Program-made: the position numbers and the translations under genes
Shown: positions 42,605 through 53,452 of the stretch, piece by piece
Layout: every line of letters starts with the position of its first letter
Numbering within the stretch: position 1 is the stretch's first letter
Notes under the pieces: model-generated
Told to the model about the DNA's origin: nothing
The model's database searches: none
What the model saw: the letters and a program-made list of their open reading frames with translations, nothing else
Origin: Phytophthora sp. 'mugwort'
Lineage: Eukaryota; Oomycota; Peronosporomycetes; Peronosporales; Peronosporaceae
DNA length: 64,000 nt
Direction of reading: 5' to 3'
Assembly: GCA_033558025.1 (NCBI GenBank)
Contig: JAUCEF010000010.1
Location: 1,079,001-1,143,000, forward strand

Positions 42605-43918
42605 CTAAGGTGCTTTGTGACCCCCACTGGTATGAGAACATTGCATCCAGCTCCAGTCCCACAAGCGGCAGCCCGTCGTCGTCAGTATAGCAGGTGGCGG
42701 CATGAAATTCAATCGAGTGACGTCGTAGTGGGTCCCAGGAAGACGTTCCAGCGACTTGTTCTCTTCTGTTTCTTCTGCTGGGAGCAGATTTTCAGGTTTT
42801 GATTGACTCAATAGCTTGGCAGCTTCAATCTCTAAAGATTCGTGTTGTAACAACTCCTAGAGCGTCTTGTACCTCCGTTAAGATATTGTTCTCGGACTCG
42901 TCGCTGGATAGAGAGGTTATTAACTTTTTAACGCGTTGACACAAGGAGTTTATAACACTTGGAGACAGTTCAAGTACTTGAGCTCGTTCCTTACAAGTCG
43001 CAGCGTAGCTTCTTCACCTGACGCGATCTACGACCGCTCCAACGTTCGCTGCGGAGCTGATAGGAGCCATTCGCGCACATCAAAAAGTCGGTGGCTAGAC
43101 ACGAGTCCTTGAATTTGCATCGACATTCAGGGAGGTTGGCGTACGGACGGAGTCTCCATAAGCTCCAGATTAGTCGCATCGACCTGGTACAGTGCTGGCC
43201 ATATGTATGCGTGATAGTATTTGCGGTTAAAATACGTCAATTCACTACGAATAACGCTAAAACCGCACAGATTTGCTATTGAAGCAAAGGGCTGTCCGAG
43301 CATATATATTTTTTCTCGATACGACCAGTGGTCGTGGATATACACTAGTGATCATCACTCTGAGGCTGGTCAAAAGTATATGCGCATTCACTTTTCCGCC
43401 AAAGCCGGCCAGCCAATTTTATGGCTAACCAGCCTTCAAGTGGTGCTCGTTGCTCTTTAGTGGCGAGTAGAGGCTTCCCCCAAGCCAAGGCGTGCTCCAT
43501 ATTAAGGTACGAAACTGACTTTCTACTTCGTCTTGAGCAGTGCACGTTTCCGTGATGACGACGGTAACGACGTTTGCCGTTCGGAGAGTAGCGAGGTCGC
43601 TCTCTATGTTATGCTGGCAGCGTGCCACCTATCCGGATAAGGATATCCCGCCTGGAACTGGATTCGTGTAAGCGAACCATCTTTGCAGTTTATAAAGAAT
43701 ATGTGAGGATACGTCGAGGGTTCTGACGCGTTAAGGTTAACGCTCGCGAGCTCGTTTCTGCCGTCATCTTTAACTCTCGTCTTCAAGCGAGTTAACGGTT
43801 CGTATTTCTCTGCCCAAAATACAAACCTCTCGGGTTTAGCAAAGAGTGGTGGGTCCCATTGGCCGAGAGCGAGACATATAGCACCGATAGCTCCTGACGG
43901 CCGACAGTAGAACGTCAA
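42605..43918 (-). pseudogene. unrecognised degenerate protein-coding remnant
   Basis: A chain of minus-strand frames looks like one decayed gene: IGAICLALGQWDPPLFAKPE and AEKYEPLTRLKTRVKDDGRN (43918-43604); then, after a one-base shift, NIESDLATLRTANVVTVVIT and LIWSTPWLGGSLYS. It continues HDHWSYREKIYMLGQPFASI and YYHAYIWPALYQVDATNLEL (43345-43127), and ESLEIEAAKLLSQSKPENLL with SLERLPGTHYDVTRLNFMPP (42853-42605). In another frame near 42660 DDDGLPLVGLELDAMFSYQW is readable, vaguely like the start of a TIR-type domain. I cannot assign a family. The chain of compatible frames is better explained by a broken gene than by chance, but this is inference. Confidence 0.35.
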
Positions 43919-43919
43919 C

Positions 43920-45185
43920 GGCCCAGAGATGACAGTATTGCGCTGGTCCTAGAGATGCGACCGTGATTCGATCAACTCGGTGCTGCGTTGGAGCATCAGG
44001 TCTATCGCCACGAAAGCAGCTTGATCTTGAGAAATCAAGTCTGCTCGTTGCTAGCGGTCGCGCGGGTACGAGTCCGTGACGATCACAACATCCTCGACGT
44101 TGCTGGTTTTGCCTTCGCCGCCAGCCGTGGCAAGAAGTGCCCCCGGGAGACCTTCTGGGAGGAATTACGAGAGATCCGTCCCTCTCTCTCTCTCGCTAGC
44201 TTCAGAGTCGGACTGTGTAGTCTGGTCGCGATGCGATACACTTAACAGAAACGCCATTTGCTTCGTAGTTAAGAAACCAACAGTAAGCAAGACCAGTTGT
44301 GTTGCATCGGGAATTCCTGCAGGCGAAAACCTTCTTTCGGTACTCAGTAACTACTGCGGTTCACACTAGTGAGCGAGGGAGGCCCAACTGTGGCCACTAT
44401 CCTTTCTTTGGAGAGCTCCGCAGAGACTTTCCTGGATTCCCGCATAGTTGCAACCACTCACAACTGGAGCTCTTCTTAGCAATTAGTATCTAACTGGAAT
44501 GACACTACGTCAACGGCCTCATCAGCCACTATCTTTGAATGCTCTTGAAGATGCTGTAAGGAATGACACACCAGCACCGCGCGCGGCTTGCCCCCGAGGT
44601 CATTGCTGCTCGTTGATGCGGCGCTGCGATGATGTCATTAAGAACGGGCGATCCGAATGAGGGCCAAGCGAAACTCCTTAAACCGATGCTTAAGTAACTC
44701 CGTAAGCCGATGCCCTTGTAAGATGTTCCGTTTTGGGCACTAAGAGAGACCAATTAACTACTGTACCAAGACGGGATACGCTGTTATTTAAACAAAGATC
44801 TCCGATAACAGCAGACCGGAAAGAAAAGAAGGAGAGAATGAAAAAACAGAAGCAACCGACAACATGTTAAAACATGCGAAGATGATGTTTTGGGGAGATT
44901 CAGGTGGTGGTATAAATGAGCCCGAACGTTGACTGGCTGAAGGAGATGAGGAAAGATGACTGCACTCGCAACATACCCCCCTGGAGCGCACAAGAATTCG
45001 CGCTTAACCTCACGACATGATTTGGAACCTAGATACGTCGATTCAATGGATAAGTATGATAGTTATTAATAGGCTGCATATTCGCTCGTCGTGAAGAACC
45101 TTGCGCGGAATAGATAGTGTACTAGATTGTCCGAGAGCGACAGAGTGAGTGTGCACCGCACTATCGTACTGTACAGTGGAAGGCA
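43920..45185. other. spacer, no recognised gene
   Basis: Short frames at 43988-44369 and 44784-44993 have no motif and overlap on both strands. The hAT target-site duplication starts at the right edge. Confidence 0.45.
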
Positions 45186-45362
45186 TCCACGTGCAGGACT
45201 ACCGAAAATGATATTGTTATTTATCTTGTCCTGTTCGCCAACATGAATAAGGTCGACTCAAACAGCACAAGATCAAGATACATTACTCAGAAGCCATATC
45301 GCAAAAATAAATAATGGAGTAACTGATCCAATTCAAGCAGCGATGCAGGTCTTTTAAAGTCA

Positions 45363-47290
45363 TTACCGCGTTGCCTCGTCAACAGTGTGTGCGTCCCAAT
45401 ATGAGCCGTTTTCTCTCAGGTAGAGAATCATCTTCAATGTTATGGGGAGCAGGCTGTGGCGTCCCTGGCCGAACGTGGTACGAGCAACGCTAAAAAAGCG
45501 CTCCACCACGTTCGATGTCGCTGGAATAGCGTGCAGGAGGTCAAACTTCGGCGCCTTGGCGACAAGGCGGCGACGCTTTTGCAGCTGTTCAACGAAGGAG
45601 GCGTCGTCTTCGTCCTCTTCCACGGCGGTGTCGGGCGTAGTAGCTACTGTGAACGGTGCTAGCGCTGCTTTTTTCCGCTCGGGTAAGGTGACTCGTATTG
45701 CCAGGCAGCACACGTACACAGCCCGACCCGAAGTCAGGGTTGTGGACGATATCCACATAAGGACCTTATACGAAAATAAATAATAGCATTCAGCAAAAAA
45801 ATTAGTAGACAACAATGAGCACAACATACCGATGTATCTCGCGTAGTGGGGCTTGATGGAGATTAATCCATTTAGCTACACACGCGCCTCCAGCAATGAG
45901 ACGTCAGCTCGTTGTAGAGCCTTCGCAACAGACTCCACTTTCTTCAGGTCCTTCAGCAGCGCGCGGAGACAACGGTAATACGCAGGTGATGGCATCCACT
46001 CCTCGATATCGACGTCGCCAACGTCGAGGAACTCCAGTAGCGTGAAGTACCTGTCAATCATGTTATACCTCGACGACCAGCGGGTATCTTGGCAAATTAC
46101 CGGTCGGTGGAGTACCAGCGTTTGAAATGAATTTCTATATTCCTGATAGGATATAGTACCAGCGTTTGAAATGAATTTCTATATTCCTGATCGGATATAG
46201 ATATTCATTTCAAAACGCTGGTACTCCACCGACCGGTAATTTTCCTGATCGGATATAGAAATTCATTTCAAACGCTGGTACTCCACAAAAGTTAAAAATA
46301 AACATGACCTGAGCTTGGCGGACTGTTTCAGCGTGCGCAGCTTGAGCATCAGCTGCTGCACGGCATCCAGCTCATCTTTAAATCCCTCCATCTCGACTTG
46401 AACTGCACGGTTGAGACCATGGCTGGCACAGCCTACCAATGCCACCCCCATCATCGTCGCCAACAAGCGGTTGACCGCGCAGTTATTGGCCACTAAGAAA
46501 CAACATTGATCCAGTTGGACACCGTAGTCACGAGGGAGTATTAACGCGAGAAACGCCATGTGGCCACGAGCCGAGAGATCCTCATCTTCATCATCCAGAA
46601 GAGGGGCCATGCTGAGTGGCGTTTTTTATCACGCCGTTGACCTCGTAGCGTCCATAGACAGCCAAATAGTGCTCCGATGCGTGCGACCACCCGTCGATGA
46701 TGAGCCGAAACGTGTAGCCATCTCGGCAGCTATTGCGCGCTCGACAGCGGGAGTTACGCTGCCCATTCCACTCACCAGAGTCTCAACAGAAATGGGCTCA
46801 AGGTTCGAATAGCTAGTCAACACACAATCAAATGTATCAACACTCTTAGAAATAGAAATCAATTATAAAGATTTAAAAATCGAGCAACTTACCGTCTAGC
46901 TGCCTCATCTCACAGAACGACAGCGGGAGGTTGTTCTTTAAGATCCACTCTAGCCAACCGAAGAGGTTGAGTGATGAACGCCGAACGAAGTTGATGATAG
47001 ACCCCGTCTCCGCCGTGGTCGCGGCGAGCATGAGGCTCTGGTAGTCGAGATGTTCACTCCGAACATGAGAGACCAGATTGGTAAACCCGTTTCGATGTGC
47101 CTGCTTTCGCACCGTGCCGCAGCGACATTAGTGGTATTCGTTGATCACCTCGTCATACTCGTCGCGGCACGAGCAAAAGAAGAACCCAGCCACTTGCGCG
47201 GGCGTGAACGCAGAGCGGAGATACGACCACGGGCGAGAACCATATGGATGAGATCTGGAGAAGCTGGAGCTGAAGCAGTGTTGATTCAAA
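45363..47290 (-). pseudogene. hAT transposase (BED finger, DDE and dimerisation domain), broken
   Basis: From the right: a BED-type finger region (FFFCSCRDEYDEVINEYH, then a TAA stop, then CRCGTVRKQAHRNGFTNL and HVRSEH); SRSVDTF-type middle part (46862-46629); QLDQCCFLVANNCAVNRLLA and VGCASHGLNRAVQVEMEGF (46610-46263). After the palindromic cluster come VICQDTRWSSRYNMIDRYF and EFLDVGDVDIEEWMPSPAYY. The C-terminal dimerisation block is IPATSNVVERFFSVARTTFG with QGRHSLLPITLKMILYLREN, ending DEATR-stop at 45363. Stops, frameshifts and the palindrome insertion at 46096-46286 inactivate it; the terminal repeats could still be mobilised by an active relative. Confidence 0.8.
46096..46286. repeat. 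cluster of direct and inverted duplications of transposase sequence
   Basis: Four related units sit side by side: 46096-46156 and 46157-46200 in one orientation, 46201-46241 and 46241-46286 inverted. The longest arms, 46096-46132 and 46201-46241, are reverse complements apart from one extra A. The shared core (ACCAGCGTTTGAAATGAAT) is itself the transposase sequence: on the minus strand it reads QTLVLHRPVICQDTRW into the following block. The short motif CCTGAT(A/C)GGATATAG recurs three times. Confidence 0.9.
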
Positions 47291-47526
47291 AGTGAGAGCT
47301 CGGTGCGGCATATCTTGTCCGTACGTGGGCAATAAACGAATGGTCAGAATGCGTTAGCGTCATCAAATAATTATTTAAGGTTTTGTATACATAGCATTAC
47401 CGAAATTAGTGTTTTCTTACATAAATTATGGATATTCAGTGTCGAGCCACGCTAAATAAATATACTTGTGATATTTGATGCCGTTATTGCAAGAGCAATG
47501 ATATTTTCGGGAGCCCTGTCCACGTG

Positions 47527-47889
47527 CATCGTGGTGTGGGTGGGGTCTTCGAGAAGGTCTACGTAGAACTAGGCTGTACACTCAATGCACGGTAGCTGCA
47601 ACATAATAAGAGTGCGTACAACAGGCAACGGGGGGGGGGGCAGATTGCAGAGAGTAATGTATCGAACCCGACGTCTTCAACGCGTAGGTTGTACTACGTA
47701 TTATCCATATGTACCATAAAGGGATCCCGAGTATGGCATGTTTTTTTTTTATTATCTGAGGCCTGCACGCAGGCATAAATGATGACATCAGCTCCATATC
47801 GACAGAACATACACAATGGCATCGTTGCAAGGCAGACAGTAAATAATGTCATAATGAAGAGCATTAAAGCAATGCAGCATATCATCTGC
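47527..47889. other. spacer
   Basis: Contains an 11-G run at 47630-47640 and a T-rich tract near 47741. No coding family. Confidence 0.4.
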
Positions 47890-48070
47890 AATTATATTGT
47901 AGCCTCATCGACCGAGCGAGCTGTCCAGTACTCGCTGTTCTACCTCAAAAAGAGAACCATATCGAGTGTGATCGGTTACAGCCGATGGCGCCCCTGTCCG
48001 CACATCGCCCTCTCGACCCTGAAGAAGCGCCCTAGGATGTTGGAAGTGGGTGGAATGACTGGCTGTTAAA
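47890..48070 (-). pseudogene. hAT C-terminal dimerisation domain fragment
   Basis: The minus strand reads VIPPTSNILGRFFRVERAMC, GQGRHRL-stop-PITLDMVLFL and NSEYWTARSVDEAT. Block by block this parallels the C-terminus of the complete hAT at 45.4-45.5 kb (IPATSNVVERFFSVAR, GQGRHSLLPITLKMI, DAHTVDEAT). It is divergent enough to be a different hAT subfamily. In-frame TAA and TAG codons show it is a relic. Confidence 0.7.
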
Positions 48071-51000
48071 GCTAGACCAAAAAAAAAAAAAAGGGAGCTT
48101 GGAGATCTATTGGCGCGGCAACTCTGTAAGTGCTCCATAATTTAAAATGGGATTTTGAATCAGTTATGGAAGGTGTTTCTGTATTCAAATAAATTATCAT
48201 TTTATCCAGACGAAGCTGGAATAAATTATTCGATGGTTTCATAAAACATTATTGAAAATGCAATGCTATAATCGGGATCCCTGTTCATAAACCGAAGTCG
48301 AAACAATTTGAGTCCATTGAATAATTTTTAGTATTCAACGTAGCGCTCAAGAAAATAATCTCGTCGCGTGGAAGGCCGAATATCTCTTATGTCCTGATCC
48401 AGATGAATATTTTCGACCACACATCCCGTTAACGCGTCTGGGATCATGTCGGTGCTGGAAACGGTGAAGCGTAATCCTAAGCGAGTAACGTTTTGGTTTT
48501 GTCACTCAGAAACTATCAGCTGAAGTGAGGAGAGCTGCCGTCTCTGCCACTCGTGGCGCGCGTGTGCTGCAACATAAAGACACATCGGATTTATAATCAC
48601 GAGGGGATGTTGCCAGTAAGATAAGGTCTTCTAGTTTAGGAAAAGGAAGAAAGAGCAGTGTTCATAGTAATATTCAACGCGTTTACATGTTAACAAATGC
48701 TGATTGGAGAACGCTTTAATACGTTGCTTCCGAGTTGTCTTGCCGTTCATACCTAGTGGACTTTTCAATGACTGACGGGTTAGCTTAGTGACGAACTTAC
48801 GCCGTGGATGAACCGCAGCACATGTAAGTCCCTTCAACTCGAGAGAACTTGACACAAACCGAGTGACGGTCAGGACCGACGGTTCAAATGGACAAAAAAG
48901 TTGATGAGCGACATAATCCACATGGCTGCAAATCTTGGGACCTCGCTTGAGCGGCGCTGCTTCGACTTCAACGCGATGGGAGACCAACTTCAGGCTGGTG
49001 GGTCCCGCTGCGAATTACGCCGCGTGTAATGCAAGCGGTATCGATGGTGGTGCTTGGACTAAGATGGCGCATGGTGGTGATAGAGCACGTTCGGCTTGTA
49101 TGTTAAAGACCTTACCGTAAGACGTTGAGCCTCCTCCGTCTCAGCTCCTGTCGTGCGGCTTTTCCATTCTGAACACACACACATGTCAACGAGCTTTGAT
49201 AAATACACGGTACTATAAGTCTCACGCTAAGGTGAAAGCTAATGCCGTCGCTGCAGTGCATGCAACGTACCGTCTTAAGATTTGATAATACGTCGACACG
49301 TTGCCAGCGCGACCTCGCGCCATATCGTCTGATCCCCTGGCCGTGACACGCGGCAACGTCGGTACTGTACAGTAGCTAAACCCCATCGAAATGCCAACAT
49401 ATGCACCACATGGCCACGTGTGCATTGCGATATGTCTCTTTAAAGTCACGGTGTTCAGCTGATTGCTGTTCATATGGTGCATGCAACCCACAGTGAATCT
49501 CGCAAAAGCCACCATTGTTCTCTATGAGGATTTGGCGTCGTTGACGCACGAAGGGAGATGATGTTCGAGCGATGACACGGTGATTGCTACCTTGTGGTCA
49601 CGAACAACGAGAGTCGTGGTAAATCATCCTGACAAGAGCCTTCAAAAACAACAGTACGAGACGCTTTCTTTTGGCGTAGCGGTGATGTACACGTTCATGT
49701 ACTTCCCGGGACGGCAAGGACAGTGTACGGTCCGTACTACGGATGCCTCTCAGTGAGAAAAGGGGCAAGCCGAGAGCACACCGCCACAAACTGGCGGAGG
49801 AGAAACGAGGTTGGCACACATCATGGCGGAGCGATGGCGATCATCAAGCAGGATAGGCGGGCGATCCAGGGATGTCCAGATGTGCAGAGTAGTGCTGCTG
49901 GTGAAGTTCAACACCACGTCCCGTTGTGGAGGTCGAGATGGTGCTTGACGTCGCGCGATCGTCGAGCTCAACTGAAGCTCCTACCCACCTGGTTGCAGCC
50001 TGACCGAATCAAGCTACGAACCCAGCGCGTGGCCGATCAGCCACCTAGTATCTCTCCCAAACGTGATGTGTGCAACCGTCTGTGCGGTCTACTCAGTTGC
50101 GCGACTCGCTCGCTCTGATCGGCTCGGTTCCATGTACGGTTCTCGTCTTCCACATCTTTTCAACGCCGGACAAGGACCTGTCCGATTGCAGCGCGTCTGT
50201 GCCAACATGTCGTAGCTCGAAGTGGAGCTATTGGTGAGGTGTTCGCTTGGTATAGTCCGAGTTGACACGCACCTTTTTCTCCAGTGGTTTTCCGTCAAGA
50301 GACACGATCTGAGGAGCCTCGAGCCAAGAGACACGACCTGAGGAGCCTCGAGCCACAAGCGGCTTGCATTAGCCACACGCGTGTCGAGGCAGAACTGAGC
50401 TGATCACGACACTAAAGGCAGCAATCCCACCAGGCCTCACGTCCGACTAGACCCCGTGTCCGTTAGCGTACGGATCTCCTCTGTCCGACGCGGCAGCGAT
50501 ACGCAAAACCTTTAGTCGAAAGCACCCTACAATATACATGTAATACACGGCTGATTACCGCGCGCCAAGCGCTGACTCGCCTTTCATTCCTTTCAGGGGC
50601 GGAAGGCATGACTACAGCAGCGAGACCAGTTACATTTCGCCACCCGGTCAATGCTGCGACGGCTTCAGAAAGCGTGTGAGTGAGTCGCCGTCGCTAGTCA
50701 GAAATTGATCTTGACCTTTGTATGACGCGCGGTGTGTTAAACGCCCGGCAGTCGATTGAACGGACACTCGCGGTCGCAGCTGGCTATTCAAACGGCTACT
50801 GTTGAAGGCGTCGCTAAGCCACAAAAGCCCCGATCTCCACCCCATCCGCCTCTCCTGTCCCTGTGAGGCGCGTGTTTCTCGTTGTTTATTGTCGGGGTTT
50901 CGCGCCACCGTGCAGAGCTCGGCCGCATTTCGGGGTGAGAGGGAGGAACCCTCTAAGTTGGTCCGCCCCGCGTCCACAAACACCCAGACAGCCGGAGCTG

Positions 51001-51862
51001 CATAGCGCGTGCGCGTGTCAAAAGCCGCCATTACTGCTCTCGGAAGCTTTTACGTGAGTTTTTGGCTAGGAAATGCCGGTCCCAACTGCGTGCTTGTTCC
51101 ACTAAACTTGAGTGGAGGTGGTCGGAATTGGCGTCACGCAATGCCAGCAAAGTCGCAGCGTGGCAGACGCGTCCCGGTCTCTTCTAGCATAGCATCGTCA
51201 GAAAGACGGGGCCGGACAGCTCTCCAATCCCGCATGAGTCAGGCATCTCTCGAGACCCTTCCTTTTATTAAGATCACACAGTTGTCGTCTTGGTGAGGCT
51301 CTCCTCCTAGGGTATCGCCACCACCCGTTTACAGTGTGTACTCGCTCGATACGCTTGGCTGCGAGGATACCGAGATGTAGAGGCGCCGTCGTGGTAATCT
51401 CAAATACTCGTTGGCGTTTCGGCCGCGCTCGATCGCGACGCTGTGAGCCAAGCGGCGACACCAAGTCTCCTCTGTCTCTCTTCAGCCGACCAAAAACGTG
51501 TAGGCTTTTGGAAAACGGGACGGCTCTAGAAGCTGTTTAGTTTATCTCCTCGGCCTGCAGAGCCCGGGCCTTGCAAGACATCCGGCGTTTCGGTTCAAGC
51601 ATCTCCACTGGTTCCCCGTGCTACACACGCAGCCCGCCCCCACCGTATGTCTCTCTTCTTAGCCAAGTCTGTACTTAGGTCTCACCAAATCCCCCGAGCC
51701 ATGACACGATAAAAAGAGCCGCCGAGCCCCCAACGTTCGTAACTAACAGCAGACAACCAAACACGCTCGGCTTGGGGGGGGTTGAGCTGTACAGTACCAT
51801 CCGCACTTCCAATTTCGCTCGGGGATAAGCAATCTTGCTTACAACCCACACAAACACAACTA
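48071..51862. other. long spacer upstream of the WRKY19-like gene
   Basis: No recognised genes over 3.8 kb. Open frames (48631-48987 minus, 49222-49515 minus, 49723-50118 plus, 50648-51031 minus and their complements) lack motifs and conflict on opposite strands. It contains a 2 x 29-bp tandem repeat at 50296-50353. The last about 200 bases before 51863 are the likely promoter and leader of the next gene. Confidence 0.4.
50296..50353. repeat. 2 x 29-bp tandem repeat
   Basis: CAAGAGACACGATCTGAGGA, then GCCTCGAGC, is repeated from 50325 with one C/T difference. Confidence 0.85.
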
Positions 51863-53149
51863 ATGGTACCAACTGCCGAGTGCCACGACCCCGCCGAGCT
51901 TCAGTTCTCAAGCTTCCTCACGCAGCTTAAAACGCCATCGTCCGAGGACGCCATGCGTTCGGAAGAGCAGCAGTGGTCGTCGCCCACGAGTATTACGACC
52001 AACCCGTCGGATGCTACGACAAGCACGTCGCAGCCGCTCCCCAGCTTCACGCTGGACCAGCAGCACAGCAATAACTACTATGTCCATACGAGCGCGGGCG
52101 ACAACCTGCCTCCGCGACACCTCAACAGCCTTTCCACTCCGATCGGATATTATTCACAGCAGCTTCTGCCACCGCGCGAACCGCAGACCACGTCGGCGCC
52201 TGCGCCCTGGAGTGCGACGACCTACACCACGGGCGCGCCCATGGTGCTAGGTGACTACCTGCCCCAGCACCACCCTCCGCAGCAACCTGCATTGCACCCG
52301 CTGGTGCTTCAGCACAGCGAGCCGATGCCGCGTTCCAACGACGAGGACCTCGCGATGGACGCGCAGATGTTACGCGAAGTGCTCCAGGAGATGCCTACTG
52401 GCCAGACGCCAGTCAACGCGCACCACGTGACGCAGCCTCGCGGACAGCAAATGCCCGGCCTGCAGCTCCTTTTTGCCTCGCCCATGCACTCGACAGACAT
52501 GAATGCAGCGCCGTCCCATCCACCCGCCTTCTACAGCAGCAGCATGGGCATGCCCACGGCTCCGGCCGACATGCTCCTGACCATGAGCCAGACGCCGTCG
52601 ACGATGGACTCCGCTCCGGTCGCGCCTCTTTTCCCATTGCACACTTCCGACCGTCCAGTGCTGTCCGGCACGTTGCCGCCGCCGGCCGGCCTGCATGGAA
52701 CCTTCGACCCTCTCGCGGCCGCTGCTGCCGGCGGAATGGCGCCGCCGCCTACGCTCCCACGTAAGAAGCGCACCACGGCTACTCGCATCTGTAAGGTCGA
52801 GGGCTGTACCAAGGGCATCCGTTCGCGTGGACTATGCAAGGCTCACGGTGGGGGACGCCGGTGTACGACTCCTGGTTGCACCACGAGCGACCAGGGCGGA
52901 GGCCACTGCGTTCTCCACGGCGGAGGCCGTCGTTGCCGCATCGAAGGCTGCAAAAAGTCGGCTCAATGGCGCGGCGTGTGCAAGATGCACGGCGGCGCGC
53001 GCCGTTGTCGCTACGGCCAGTGCACCAAGAACGGCCAGGTCAAGCAAGGCTACTGTCGAATGCACCACAACCTGCTCACGGCTCAGCGCCAGCAGCATGA
53101 GCAAATGCAGGCGCAGACGCAGCAGCAGTTGCAGCAACTGCAGCAGTAG
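51863..53149 (+). CDS. WRKY19-like Cys/His-repeat protein (putative transcriptional regulator)
   Basis: 428 aa from the ATG at 51863 (MVPTAECHDPAEL). The frame is open a little further upstream but without an ATG. Residues 1-290 are low-complexity, rich in Pro, Ser, Gln, Thr and Met. A basic patch (KKRTTATR) is followed, about residues 308-402, by four tandem units of C-x4-C-x9/10-C-x2-H: CKVEGCTKGIRSRGLCKAHGG, CTTPGC...CVLHGG, CRIEGC...CKMHGG and CRYGQC...CRMHH. Each unit can bind zinc. The unit is the one found in plant WRKY19 and in large oomycete families labelled 'WRKY19-like'; no WRKYGQK sequence is present. The C-terminus is Gln-rich (QQQLQQLQQ). The layout suggests a nuclear DNA- or protein-binding regulator, but the function in oomycetes is not established. 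Intronless, head to tail with the phosphatase gene 304 bp downstream. Confidence 0.85.
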   Translation: MVPTAECHDPAELQFSSFLTQLKTPSSEDAMRSEEQQWSSPTSITTNPSDATTSTSQPLPSFTLDQQHSNNYYVHTSAGDNLPPRHLNSLSTPIGYYSQQLLPPREPQTTSAPAPWSATTYTTGAPMVLGDYLPQHHPPQQPALHPLVLQHSEPMPRSNDEDLAMDAQMLREVLQEMPTGQTPVNAHHVTQPRGQQMPGLQLLFASPMHSTDMNAAPSHPPAFYSSSMGMPTAPADMLLTMSQTPSTMDSAPVAPLFPLHTSDRPVLSGTLPPPAGLHGTFDPLAAAAAGGMAPPPTLPRKKRTTATRICKVEGCTKGIRSRGLCKAHGGGRRCTTPGCTTSDQGGGHCVLHGGGRRCRIEGCKKSAQWRGVCKMHGGARRCRYGQCTKNGQVKQGYCRMHHNLLTAQRQQHEQMQAQTQQQLQQLQQ

Positions 53150-53452
53150 CCACTGCCTTCCGTCCCGAACGTAGCGGTCAAGATCGCGACGGACGGCATA
53201 TAAACAACCTCCGGGAACCCGGTCGTACACTGCATACTTTGGAATCCTCGAGGAGAGTCCCTCGTCCGCTTTTTCGAGTGGAAAGAAGGCGTAATAAACA
53301 TAATATAGTAAAAGTCCATGACCTCTCATGTACCAAAAGTCTCCGCAATCTTCCTCTTCGGTGGTCGGGAGGCCAGTAACGAGTCCAACGTTGCACCGGT
53401 CAGTGGCATTAAACTCGACAGTTACAGTGAGTGACGTCTCACGTTAGCGACG

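Larger units (their letters stand above)
45186..47526. mobile_element. hAT DNA transposon with TIRs and 8-bp target-site duplication
   Basis: The element spans 45194-47518 (2325 bp). It begins CAGGACTACCGAAAAT and ends, read on the minus strand, CAGGGCTCCCGAAAAT: 14 of 16 positions match, and CAGGG-type ends are typical of hAT elements. Directly outside both ends is TCCACGTG (45186-45193 and 47519-47526), a perfect 8-bp duplication, the length hAT transposases make. The minus strand codes for a BED-finger/hAT transposase that is now broken. A partial second copy lies at 2400-3014. Confidence 0.93.

Noticed and set aside
44784..44993. Leu/Phe/Ser-rich minus-strand frames resembling a signal or membrane segment
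   Set aside because: Arises from a purine-rich tract (AAGAAAAGAAGGAGAG) on the plus strand; two overlapping frames look equally hydrophobic.
52370..53329. Antisense and alternative frames over the WRKY19-like gene, up to 165 codons
   Set aside because: High-GC, repeat-driven shadows; the Cys/His repeats are only in the plus-strand frame.
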